Positions 1-7,700 of a stretch of DNA of 11,389 nt are shown here, in pieces; the stretch's first letter is position 1; each line of letters begins with the position of its first letter. A model generated the notes under the pieces. The model worked only from the letters and a program-made list of their open reading frames with translations, did not search any database and was not told the origin of the DNA. The stretch covers positions 1 through 11,389 of the forward strand of contig SKOL01000479.1 in NCBI GenBank assembly GCA_007120055.1, in the 5' to 3' direction. The translations under genes were made by a program, and so were the position numbers. The stretch comes from Anaerobacillus sp. GTDB lineage: Bacteria > Bacillota > Bacilli > Bacillales_H > Anaerobacillaceae.

Positions 1-1
1 A

Positions 2-190
2 ACTGATAATTTAGTGAATACCGCTGAAGAAAACAAACAAATCTCAGAAATATCTGCAAGTAACACGCAAACAATCGCTGCCTCTGTAGAAGAACAGACT
101 GCCTCTGTTGAAGAAGTGGCAGCAGCAGCTGAAACGTTAGCACATATGGCAGAAGATCTGCAAAATTTAGTTAAATCATTTAAATTATAA
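2..190 (+). CDS. Methyl-accepting chemotaxis protein, C-terminal end (5'-truncated by the window)
   Basis: The frame is open from the window edge and gives 62 residues ending in VKSFKL. The segment is a heptad-like helix rich in Ala, Glu, Ser and Thr. It contains SASNTQTIAASVEEQTASVEEVAAA in two short runs, the usual descending arm of the signalling coiled coil of chemoreceptors, where methylated or deamidated Glu/Gln pairs sit (here EEQTAS). The closing pattern, MAEDLQNLVKSFKL, is typical of Bacillus chemoreceptors. The family relays ligand or redox signals to CheA/CheW at the inner face of the membrane. The sensor, HAMP and CheA-binding tip lie upstream of the window, so the ligand and subtype cannot be judged. 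A strong terminator begins 3 bases after the stop, so this gene ends its transcript and is not linked to what follows. Confidence 0.93.
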   Translation, partial: TDNLVNTAEENKQISEISASNTQTIAASVEEQTASVEEVAAAAETLAHMAEDLQNLVKSFKL

Positions 191-192
191 TG

Positions 193-222
193 AAAGAGGG
201 TGCGGTGTAGCACCCTCTTTTT
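193..222 (+). terminator. Rho-independent terminator of the chemoreceptor gene
   Basis: A perfect 11-bp stem, AAAGAGGGTGC (193-203) with GCACCCTCTTT (210-220), closes a 6-base loop GGTGTA and runs into a T tract. It starts just after the chemoreceptor stop codon. Confidence 0.95.
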
Positions 223-277
223 AATTGTTTAGGAAATTATAAATTCAAATTACCTGTGGATAACATTTCAACACAAA

Positions 278-420
278 AGCTGTCTAGCTTCAGCGCCTAG
301 CTTCTCGAGCGTTTCGGTCCATCAAGATTTGCCTAATCAAGAGGAAGAATCAAGAGGAGGCAAAACGTTGCTGGCCCTCCAACGCTTTTCGAAGCTTACC
401 AAGGCGCTTGCGCTTCTCCT
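278..420. repeat. Dispersed Bacillaceae-type foldable repeat (TGTCTAGCT...GGCGCTTGCGCTT)
   Basis: The left end (AGCTGTCTAGCTTCAGCGCC) and the right end (CCAAGGCGCTTGCGCTTCTC) match, from memory, a non-coding element scattered through intergenic regions of many Bacillaceae. The two halves pair: AGCGCCT 292-298 with 402-408, AGCTTC 299-304 with 391-396, AGCGTT 308-313 with 381-386, and TTTGCCT 328-334 with AGGCAAA 358-364. The transcript could therefore form a long interrupted hairpin. The apical loop contains two copies of AATCAAGAGGA (335-345 and 348-358), a 13-base period. No protein is encoded. Function is unknown; it could be a miniature mobile element or a structured RNA. Confidence 0.7.
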
Positions 421-430
421 GTTATGTAGT

Positions 431-481
431 AGGTTGGTTTAACAATGCAAATAACTATTGTTCAAACTCAGCCCTCAACCT
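431..481. repeat. Interrupted inverted repeat (hairpin)
   Basis: AGGTTG (431-436) pairs with CAACCT (476-481), and inside it GTTTAACAAT (437-446) pairs with ATTGTTCAAAC (457-467) with one bulged base, leaving a 10-base loop. There is no clean T tract on either side and no gene close enough to need it as a terminator. It may be a remnant of a repeat element. Confidence 0.5.
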
Positions 482-570
482 TTCAATTTCTTTATCAGTT
501 ACCCCAATTTACTTACCTCATAAACAGAACTTTTGTTATTTTACACGCCAAGGGATTTGAGTTCGTCTGT

Positions 571-740
571 GTACGGACATGAGATACGTTATTTTGTCGA
601 AAGTGTCTATATTTCAAAGTTATGCGGACATCCGTTCCTCTATTTACTGAAAAAGACCTCGATTCGAGCTAAAGGAATAGGTGTCCGCGAAATAGAAAAA
701 TTTGCTAAGATTCATAAAAATAGCGGAACGTATGTCCGCT
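571..740. repeat. Nested inverted repeat with four GCGGACA-type units
   Basis: Four related units are arranged symmetrically. Two point right (CGGACAT at 574-580, GCGGACAT at 624-631) and two point left (GTGTCCGC at 681-688, ATGTCCGCT at 732-740). The units in each arm are about 50 bases apart. The arms also match beyond the core: 571-595 resembles the reverse complement of 715-740, and 622-646 resembles that of 671-690. Near the axis lies the palindrome CTCGATTCGAG (658-668). From memory, similar GCGGACA / TGTCCGC repeats are scattered in many Bacillus genomes. An open frame of 74 codons crosses the element but looks accidental. Confidence 0.65.
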
Positions 741-932
741 TAGATAGTAGGGACTAGGCATGAAAATTACATTAACCAATCGTGTCAGGAAGCCAGTACA
801 TACTAATCAAACGAGCCCCATTATCGCAGTAGAAGAAGGGCGAAACACCCGGGAACCCCCGTTCCGTGGTACTAATCTCTCATCAACCAGCATAAAAATA
901 GATTAATAGAGTACTATAGATGAGGTGAGGAT
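741..932. other. Non-coding spacer with no recognisable gene
   Basis: A short open frame (760-906, 48 codons) has no ribosome binding site and an unlikely composition. The only structure I see is a small hairpin, CGGGAAC-CCC-CGTTCCG, at about 850-866, and two copies of TACTAATC (801-808, 870-877). The end of the stretch carries GAGGTGAGG (920-928), the ribosome binding site of the following decayed gene. No promoter stands out. Confidence 0.5.
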
Positions 933-1658
933 ATGCAGAGGGTTCATCCGCGGACGATGATTGTTGAGTTTATTGACCGATTGTTTGTCGTTTCGGTTTC
1001 GATATTGGTGATGTTTGTATTTATTTATATGTTTCGTGATTTTGGACAAGTAGTTAAATTGATCGTGATTATAGGGGCATTTCCAGTGATCTTTCATTTT
1101 TGGTTGATTATTCTCATCCCGCTTGAATATCGGAGTTGATGAGAAAAACCTTTTCATAGCGCCAATCATTAAGAAAAACGACGTGAACAAATTAATCAAA
1201 GGCTACTTGCCAGAGTTTAAAATAGACGCCCCTCTAGAAATGAAGAAGCCACCAACACCATATTATCAACTAGCGCTCGCATACTGCATCACAGTATCAA
1301 TCATGCTAGCCACCATCGTCGGACTTTTATCGAAACTATTTATTTGGCAATTGTTTTTTGCACTACTTGTCATTCCATTTATAATTTTCAGTTCCAAATG
1401 AAGTGGCGCCATTCAGCTGTTGGGGTAGATGAAAAACTCATTTATCTTCGTTATTACGAGTTCGGAAAAAGAGTCCATTTTTATGTCAAAAAAGAGTTCG
1501 TACAATCCACCGGCACGATAGAGGATTACTTTCAAAGAAAAGTAGGCTTATGCACCTACTACCTGTCCGTTGCCTCCGAGCAGAAAACAGAAGTTTATTG
1601 TTGTCGTAATGTCAATTTAGTGGAGGATGAAAGTTTTTTGGTTGGGGGGTGGGGGTGA
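933..1658 (+). pseudogene. Decayed YdbT-like bacterial PH-domain membrane protein gene
   Basis: Three overlapping frames join into one family-like protein. The start is good: GAGGTGAGG 4 bases before ATG 933, then MQRVHPRTMIVEFIDRLF and two hydrophobic helices ending IPLEYR. At about 1131 the frame shifts and continues with IGVDEKNLFIA and PIIKKNDVNKLIKGYLPEF, then two more hydrophobic segments (about 1260-1390). At about 1385 it shifts back and gives a typical last PH-like (DUF304/bPH_2) repeat: GVDEKLIYLRYYEFGKRVHF, then FVQSTGTIEDYFQRKVGL. YdbT proteins are about 490 residues by memory; here only about 240 remain. GVDEKNLFIA is an early part of a PH repeat and PIIKKNDV a late part, so the intervening repeats seem deleted at about 1160. 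The end is also odd, running into two G tracts (1644-1649, 1651-1655). Intact relatives are membrane proteins of unclear role, often next to ydbS; no ydbS is seen here. Sequencing error could explain one shift but not the deletion. Confidence 0.72.
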
Positions 1659-1747
1659 TACCATTTCTGACATAAATCATGCCTTAATGAATATATTTTT
1701 ATAGGCTTGTTTTTAAGCTGGATAAAAATTTCATTTGAGGTGTGGGG

Positions 1748-2101
1748 ATGATTGATTACATAAAAAATTTGGATACTATGATGTGGGCAGGTCTTATTTT
1801 AACAATTAGTTCTTTAGTGCCGATTTCCATTATTATATATCCAAAAATAAAATTAAAGAGTTGCATTCGAAAGATTACTGTTGATAAGGAACGACCAGAC
1901 GTCGAACATATAAAAAAAACTGACTATGGATATAGAGCTTTCGTAAAGCTCCCAAAAAGTATGTGTGAAGCTCAATTTGTGTCTCGAGAAGAAATTTTGC
2001 AAGATTTTATTAACTATCAAATATACATTATTCCCGAAAAAGACTTTATTATCGTGGATGTAGTAAAGAAGAAAGAAAAATATAAAGAAAGAGCGTCATA
2101 A
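1748..2101 (+). CDS. Small single-pass membrane protein, possibly related to the N-terminal part of FtsK-like conjugation coupling proteins
   Basis: The protein has 117 residues. I chose ATG 1748 because GAGG (1737-1740) lies 7 bases upstream; the GTG at 1742 in the same frame is too close to it. Residues about 10-30 (MMWAGLILTISSLVPISIII) form one membrane helix, followed by a basic stretch (KIKLKSCIRK) that should be cytoplasmic. The soluble part has TDYGYRAFVKLPKSM, EEILQDFINYQIYII and DFIIVDVVKKKE, and a highly basic end. The pattern 'tdyGy...lP...F...eei...l...i.i......i.vv' resembles the region ahead of the motor domain in FtsK/SpoIIIE-like coupling proteins of integrative conjugative elements. 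That is a motif-level impression only. No ATPase domain is present, so it would be a remnant or a stand-alone small protein. A terminator follows the stop, making this a single-gene unit. Confidence 0.68.
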   Translation: MIDYIKNLDTMMWAGLILTISSLVPISIIIYPKIKLKSCIRKITVDKERPDVEHIKKTDYGYRAFVKLPKSMCEAQFVSREEILQDFINYQIYIIPEKDFIIVDVVKKKEKYKERAS

Positions 2102-2115
2102 TTAGTGGATTTTGA

Positions 2116-2150
2116 AGCTGAAAGTGCATCAAGGCATTTTCAGCTCTTTT
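2116..2150 (+). terminator. Rho-independent terminator of the small membrane protein gene
   Basis: AGCTGAAAGTGC (2116-2127) pairs with GCATTTTCAGCT (2134-2145), 12 bp with one G-T pair, around a 6-base loop, followed by CTTTT. It lies 14 bases after the stop codon at 2101. Confidence 0.85.
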
Positions 2151-2171
2151 GATTCATTGAAATTAAAAAGT

Positions 2172-2204
2172 TAATAAGTTAAGTGCCTGGCACTTAACTT
2201 ATTA
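2172..2204. repeat. Perfect 16-bp palindrome with GTGCCTGGCAC core
   Basis: TAATAAGTTAAGTGCC (2172-2187) is followed by a single T and its exact reverse complement (2189-2204). The core GTGCCTGGCAC is, from memory, strongly over-represented in intergenic regions of Bacillaceae, with flanks that vary but stay self-complementary. There is no T tract on the + strand, and a complete terminator already lies just upstream. It could act as a back-up or bidirectional transcription barrier, or be a copy of a mobile palindrome. Confidence 0.75.
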
Positions 2205-2322
2205 GCTGAGAAATTATAACTAGAAAAAAATACTCATAAAACTTCATAAATTATTAATAAAAGGAAAGTTTTCTCAATATTAGTAAATGGTGAGAGGATT
2301 CTCAGGTATAGTTGTCGAAGTT

Positions 2323-2351
2323 TTAGGAAAAAGGGGAATTTTTGGTATATT
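2323..2351 (+). promoter_or_regulatory. Possible extended -10 promoter of the vWA gene
   Basis: TGGTATATT (2343-2351) has the TG of an extended -10 element one base before TATATT. The matching -35 position (2323-2328, TTAGGA) is poor. Transcription would begin near 2358 and leave a leader of about 22 bases holding the ribosome binding site. This is the best candidate between the palindrome and the gene, but weak. Confidence 0.25.
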
Positions 2352-2379
2352 ACATAAAATCATTCATAGGGAGAGAGAG

Positions 2380-4605
2380 ATGACAACTAAATTATTAAAA
2401 TCAATTGTATTTTTCATTTCTTTTCTATTATTATTTCAAATTCCAATTCAAGCAGAGACGAGTATTTCGAAAAAAAGGGTTGTTAGTTTAATTCACGACG
2501 ATTCTGGAAGTATGTGGTTTACGTTTGATGAGCATGGACAAAGGTTACCAAGTGATAATTGGAAGTTTGCCAATTACGCACTGCAAAGCTTAACAGGCCT
2601 ATTAGGAAAAAATGATGAATTTTACGTAGTACAAATGACAGATCCGTTAAATGCCGAAAAAATAAATATCGGCTACGGAAGTCGGCAGCGAGAAATAAAT
2701 CGGATTGCCGAGTGGGAAGATCGTGGTTGGACACCGTTTGATACGGTGATTACGGCTACAGAACGTTTAAAAGAATCTGCAAGCGAAGACCCTAGTGCAG
2801 AGTATTGGTTCATTATCGTTATGGATGGTGTATTTAACGAATTAGACTACACGCATATTGACGATGAAGACGAATTGAATGAAAACTATGCGTTTGCCTC
2901 TGAAACGTTAGAAAACTTTGCAAGATATATGAATGAACGAGAAATAAAGTTCAATTCAATTTTAGTAACGATTGAATCGTTTTTAACGGAAGATGAGATT
3001 ATCCAAATGGAGTATTTTAAGGACATTTGGAAAGACAAGGTGAACGGCTTACACCTAACCGCTGAAGATGAAGTAGAAATTATTGAACGAATCAACGAAG
3101 TAGCTGCTTTAATTACGAATCGTGATCCGAATGCAACAGAAAGTAGTGTTGATTTAAAGCCTCGCTTTAATGGAAATGAGGTAACTATTGAATCACCCTA
3201 TCCGTTAAGAAGAATGACTGTGCTTCAACAAGCACCTGAAAATAATGTTAGTGCAGAACTAATAGAAATAATAGTGAATAATTCTTCTACAGATTATTCG
3301 ATAAACGGTCCGTTTCAAATGAAGACCCCTTACGATATCGAGCAATTACGAGGAGATTTGTTCGGTTCAGTATCACATGTTGCTCCAGTAAATACTGAAG
3401 AAGTCATACCTGCTGGGAGCTATACGCTCGTGTTTGACGAAGAGATTACGAGTGATCAACAAGATTACTTTCACTTTATCGCAGAATCAGCAATCGATTT
3501 TCACGTTTCATTACTAAAGCCTGAATCTGACGGTACATATAGTACAGATCGCGAAACATTCTTTTTCGGGGCCGATATGGTGATGGAAGTAGAACTCGTA
3601 TCACTCGGAGAAGAGGAAAAGAAAATTACTTTTCCTAACCTTAACGCTGATACCGAGGTGAAAATTACTGGGGAGTTCAACGACGAAACGATTACTTTCA
3701 AATGGAATGAAGAAAGACAAAGCTTTCTCGGAGAATTTATAATGCCGGGCGAATACAGTGAGGCGATGGTAACAACGGTTGTCCACGGTTTTTATCATGA
3801 AACGAAAAGTGTACCGCTACAAGGTGTCGGAGGGCGTGAGATGGAGCTACAGTTGTTGACGAACGAATGGCGGGCTCACTTAAATGAAATAAATGACGCT
3901 TCACCAGTTCAATTGCAACCTTATATTAATGATCGTCCTATGACAGAAGAGGAGCTTACAGAAGTGTTTGAAACTGTGCAGGTAAATACAGAAGCAAACA
4001 TTAATTACGAGCTTCGCCAAAATGGCAGCATTATTGAAGTCGTTCCTAAACAAGGTGCCTTGCCGATGTTTATGCCTACTGGAGAGCTGCAAATGCTCGC
4101 TTCAGTAAAAGGGAAATATGATGGGGAAGAAGCTTCAGTTCCTTTTAAACTCTATATAGAGGATATTTCATGGTGGCAAAAATACGGGATTTATTTATCG
4201 TATTTCGGGGCAGGACTTTTATTTTTCATATGGTTATTTGGAATTTTAAAAAAGCCGCGATTTGCGAAAAACTCATCCTACATGAATTATACGACCGTAC
4301 AAATATTAAACGGAAGATCATTTGGAGAATACACAAATACAGAAACGTTTAAAACAAATTTCTTTAAGCGATGGTTTATTCCATATAAACCTGAAAGTAA
4401 GAATATCCAAGGAATCGTCTTTAAGGCAACAAATAATAGTGATCGGATTTTAATTGCAAAAGAGTCCCAGTCACCAGAGATGATTTATCAAGGGCATCCA
4501 TTAGGAGAAGATAGTCGAAAAGAAGATTTGTTAATTTTTACAAATGATTCGATTGTCGTTGAGAGACATAATCAAAAAGAAATTTATAAATATGAAAAGT
4601 CATAA
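2380..4605 (+). CDS. Exported, membrane-anchored von Willebrand A domain protein
   Basis: The protein has 741 residues. I chose ATG 2380 because GGGAGAG lies just upstream and the protein then begins with a classic signal peptide: MTTK, a hydrophobic stretch about 5-22, and likely cleavage after IQA (residue 25). The in-frame ATG 2287 would bury this peptide behind 31 residues and has no suitable binding site. A vWA domain follows: RVVSLIHDDSGSM carries the metal site DxSxS (D40, S42, S44), GWTPFD supplies T118 and FIIVMDG supplies D149, so all five MIDAS ligands are present. About 300 further residues look beta-rich and extracytoplasmic. One membrane helix (about 603-623) leads to KKPRF and a cytoplasmic tail of about 118 residues. 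Ligand unknown. Its position ahead of the tubulin-like gene matches the vWA partner of FtsZl-1 systems. The gap to that gene is 156 bp with no clear terminator, so shared transcription is likely. Confidence 0.92.
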   Translation: MTTKLLKSIVFFISFLLLFQIPIQAETSISKKRVVSLIHDDSGSMWFTFDEHGQRLPSDNWKFANYALQSLTGLLGKNDEFYVVQMTDPLNAEKINIGYGSRQREINRIAEWEDRGWTPFDTVITATERLKESASEDPSAEYWFIIVMDGVFNELDYTHIDDEDELNENYAFASETLENFARYMNEREIKFNSILVTIESFLTEDEIIQMEYFKDIWKDKVNGLHLTAEDEVEIIERINEVAALITNRDPNATESSVDLKPRFNGNEVTIESPYPLRRMTVLQQAPENNVSAELIEIIVNNSSTDYSINGPFQMKTPYDIEQLRGDLFGSVSHVAPVNTEEVIPAGSYTLVFDEEITSDQQDYFHFIAESAIDFHVSLLKPESDGTYSTDRETFFFGADMVMEVELVSLGEEEKKITFPNLNADTEVKITGEFNDETITFKWNEERQSFLGEFIMPGEYSEAMVTTVVHGFYHETKSVPLQGVGGREMELQLLTNEWRAHLNEINDASPVQLQPYINDRPMTEEELTEVFETVQVNTEANINYELRQNGSIIEVVPKQGALPMFMPTGELQMLASVKGKYDGEEASVPFKLYIEDISWWQKYGIYLSYFGAGLLFFIWLFGILKKPRFAKNSSYMNYTTVQILNGRSFGEYTNTETFKTNFFKRWFIPYKPESKNIQGIVFKATNNSDRILIAKESQSPEMIYQGHPLGEDSRKEDLLIFTNDSIVVERHNQKEIYKYEKS

Positions 4606-4761
4606 GTATAAAATATTGTGACGAAAGTAAAGCGTTGGTGAAAGTTGTGAAAATTGGTATTACAGGTGGGAGCTAACTTTTTTCACCTAATATTATAAAT
4701 TCACTTAGTTTGTGGAATTCATCACTGTAAAACAATTTAAAAGACGGAGAGGAGACATGTC

Positions 4762-7700
4762 ATGAGTAATAATGTACCAACAATATTAGTAGGATTAGGC
4801 GGTATTGGTAGTAGTATCGTCAATAAGATTTACGGGGAAATCCCGTCTGACAGCAGGGATAATGTAGCGATTCACGCTTTTGATACCGATGTTAATACCA
4901 TTCAAAAAATGGAACATTTAGTAGGGAGCATTACGCAAACGAGTACGAAAAAGTCAGTCGGTGAATATTTACATCAAAATGAGGATTTGTTAACTTGGTT
5001 TCCAGATAACCCACACGTCCGAAAGAAAAATATGACTCAAGGCGCAGGACAAATACGTGCAGTCTCACGATTAGCGTTTCGTGCGGCAATGGCAGAAGGG
5101 AAAATGAACTCATTATGGGAAGGCATTGATGATATTTTCCCGGTGAATAGCGATAAAATGATTCATGGAGTACGTGTGATAATAATTAGTTCTATGGCAG
5201 GCGGGACAGGGTCTGGAATTTTCCTACAAGTTGCGATGTACTTGCGTGAAATGTTAGAAAAAAAGTTCGGGCATTCAAGTGTACTTATTCGCGGTGCTTT
5301 TCTTTTACCTGATATTTTCGTACGAACAAACACAATTGATGGAAGACAGTGGGAAAATGTTCGTGCCAATGGTTATGCATGTTTGAAAGAATTAAATGCA
5401 ATTACGTTAAGTGCTGCAGGCGAATTAGTTAATGAATCTGACGTCACGATCGATTTAGAATACCGTCCGAACCAAGTCGATCTTGAAGGAAGAACGACTC
5501 ATGCAATTACGGGTCGACAATTACCGTTTGATTTTTGCTTCTTGTATGATTATGAAAATTTACGTGGTCAACATTTAAGTTCAGTCAGTCAATATATCGA
5601 TCAAGTGTCAAGAACAATATACTTGCAGCTTTTTAGTCCAATTTCAGCTAAGCATTTTTCACAAGAGGACAATCAAATTATTGAGCTTATTTCCTCTGAA
5701 GGTAGGGGACGCTATTGTGGAGCGGGGGCTGCAACGCTTACATATCCGTATGAATCTGTTATGGAATATTGCGCGTTAAAATGGGCGACTTTAGGTCTTG
5801 ATGAAGCTTGGTTAAAGCTGGATGAAATTTTTGAAGAAGAACGAACTCGTTATGAGCGAGACTTACGCCGAGGCATTAATCGTGAACGCCCTAAACGAGG
5901 TCAACGTTTTATATGGAATTTGGAAAATAATGCAAATGAGGAAAGCCCAAACCCTCTCTTTAAACTAGTTTCTCAACAAGTGAGAGAAGAACTTAAAGAT
6001 GGAAAGTCCGGTAAATCAAAAGCAATTTTATTTTTAGACGAAGTGGAAAATCGCGTTGAAAAAACGTTAGATAATGATGGAGAACTAAAAAGTTTTGAAG
6101 CAAACTGTCGTATAGATGATGGCAAATTAAAAGTAAAAGATAATACGAAAAATGAGATTAGTAGAGTTGAAGCACATCTTCACCAATACTATGAGCAAAT
6201 TAGTAAAAAAATATATGATTTTCGTACAGCAATTGCCCACCAAATTATCGATCAAGATGCAGATGCCATTGGGGGAACAGAAGGAAGAGCATATCAATTA
6301 AATACGTGGTTTTTACGTAAACCTACACCAATTCATCCGATTGCTGCGAGATACATACTTTATCAAATTCGAGAAGAGTTAAATAAGCGAATTATTGATC
6401 AGCGTACGAAAAACACACGCTCTAAAGAAGAGATTATTAAGTATGAAAGCACGTTTAATTTGCGTGAAACAGATACGGTTGAAACAGCGATGCAGAGGGT
6501 CGATCAAGCGTTAAATCAAGGTTTCTTCCGTAGCTTATATAAAAATGAATTAAAAGAATTCACAAAAGAATATGTGACGAAGTCTGCTAGACAACTTGCA
6601 GTGTTGAATAACTACAAAAAAGATTTATTACTTGAACTAGTGTACACATCAATACTTCAAGCCGTTGAAACGATGATTCGAGATTGGGAACGATTCTTCG
6701 AAAATTTAAAAGATACTCGCGAAAGTTTACTAGAGGAAATCAATAAGCGTGCTGTACAATACGATCGTAATAATGATCAAACAAAGGAATATGTGTTAGC
6801 GACGAAAGAGCATTTAGAAAAAACGTGGGAAAGCATTCGTCAATCTGTTGACACAGGAGCGTTACCTGATGAGATTTCGGAGCAAATTTATTTAAGTCAT
6901 TATCGCCAATATTGTCGTCGAAACGAACAGACGTATAGCAATTATATGGAAGAAATTAAGGTTGAAGAGCTTTATCGTAATAACGTGTTAGGGCATTGTC
7001 GTCAAGAATTAAAAACACGCTATCATGAGCGTCTTGATTTATGTGTTGTTCAGGCTTTAAGAAGGGAAGCGCAATACAAAGGTAAGGATGTAAATGAATA
7101 TATGAAAGACCGAATTGGTGGGCTTGAAAATTTGGCAAGTCCGTATATTCCTTCGATTAATAATAGTAGTAAATTGAAGTTTTGGGGAATTCATACCGAT
7201 ACATCTGAAAATTTAGGTGAAAGTTTATGTCACGATTTATTCGATGGGAAAGAAGTTTGTGACGATGCATTCTCGAAATACGAAATCGTTCGTTACTTAG
7301 CTCATTACGGATTAAGTGTAAAAGATTTTGCGAAATTTTCTTCAGGAGAAATTTCAGATACACATGAGCGCCAACCAGGTGTTTACTATGAGGCATACCG
7401 TCGTCGTGTAGATCACTTAAATAATGGAGCTTCAACGGTTACACCTCATTTAGATAAACGTTGGCATTTACCGGCGTTTATGCCTGACTTGAATCCGCAA
7501 CAGGTAGATCTTGATACGAAGAAAAATGACCGTGCCTTTCTCCTAGGAATGATTTACGGTTGGATTGAATTAGTTGGTGATTCAGGGCGGCTCGTATACC
7601 AATACCACGGAAACACGGGATCAAAACTAATTTTAAAAAGCGGTACAGTCGTAACCGAAGAGTTTTACAATCTTCATAATTCACTTAATCATAACCCGAC

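Noticed and set aside
571..740. Four spaced GCGGACA units as a possible CRISPR array
   Set aside because: The units are short, imperfect and in opposing orientations; there are no direct repeats of CRISPR length and no cas genes.
533..757. A 74-codon open frame on the + strand
   Set aside because: It starts with TTG without a ribosome binding site and lies across the nested inverted repeat; both the start and composition look accidental.
760..906. A 48-codon open frame starting MKITLTNRVRK
   Set aside because: No ribosome binding site, no recognisable motif, low-complexity tail and no neighbour that would need it.
903..1199. Antisense open frame of 98 codons opposite the PH-domain pseudogene
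   Set aside because: Shadow of the + strand frames; no binding site, and the + strand reading matches a family.
2287..2379. An upstream in-frame ATG that would lengthen the vWA protein by 31 residues
   Set aside because: It has no binding site at a proper distance and would move the signal peptide away from the N-terminus; ATG 2380 has GGGAGAG just before it.
4664..4688. AGGTG/CACCT pairing in the gap between the vWA and tubulin-like genes as a terminator
   Set aside because: Only 5 bp with a 15-base loop and no T tract after the stem; too weak to separate the genes.
4757..4765. ATG just upstream of the tubulin-like gene start
   Set aside because: It meets a stop after two codons (ATG TCA TGA) and is in another frame.
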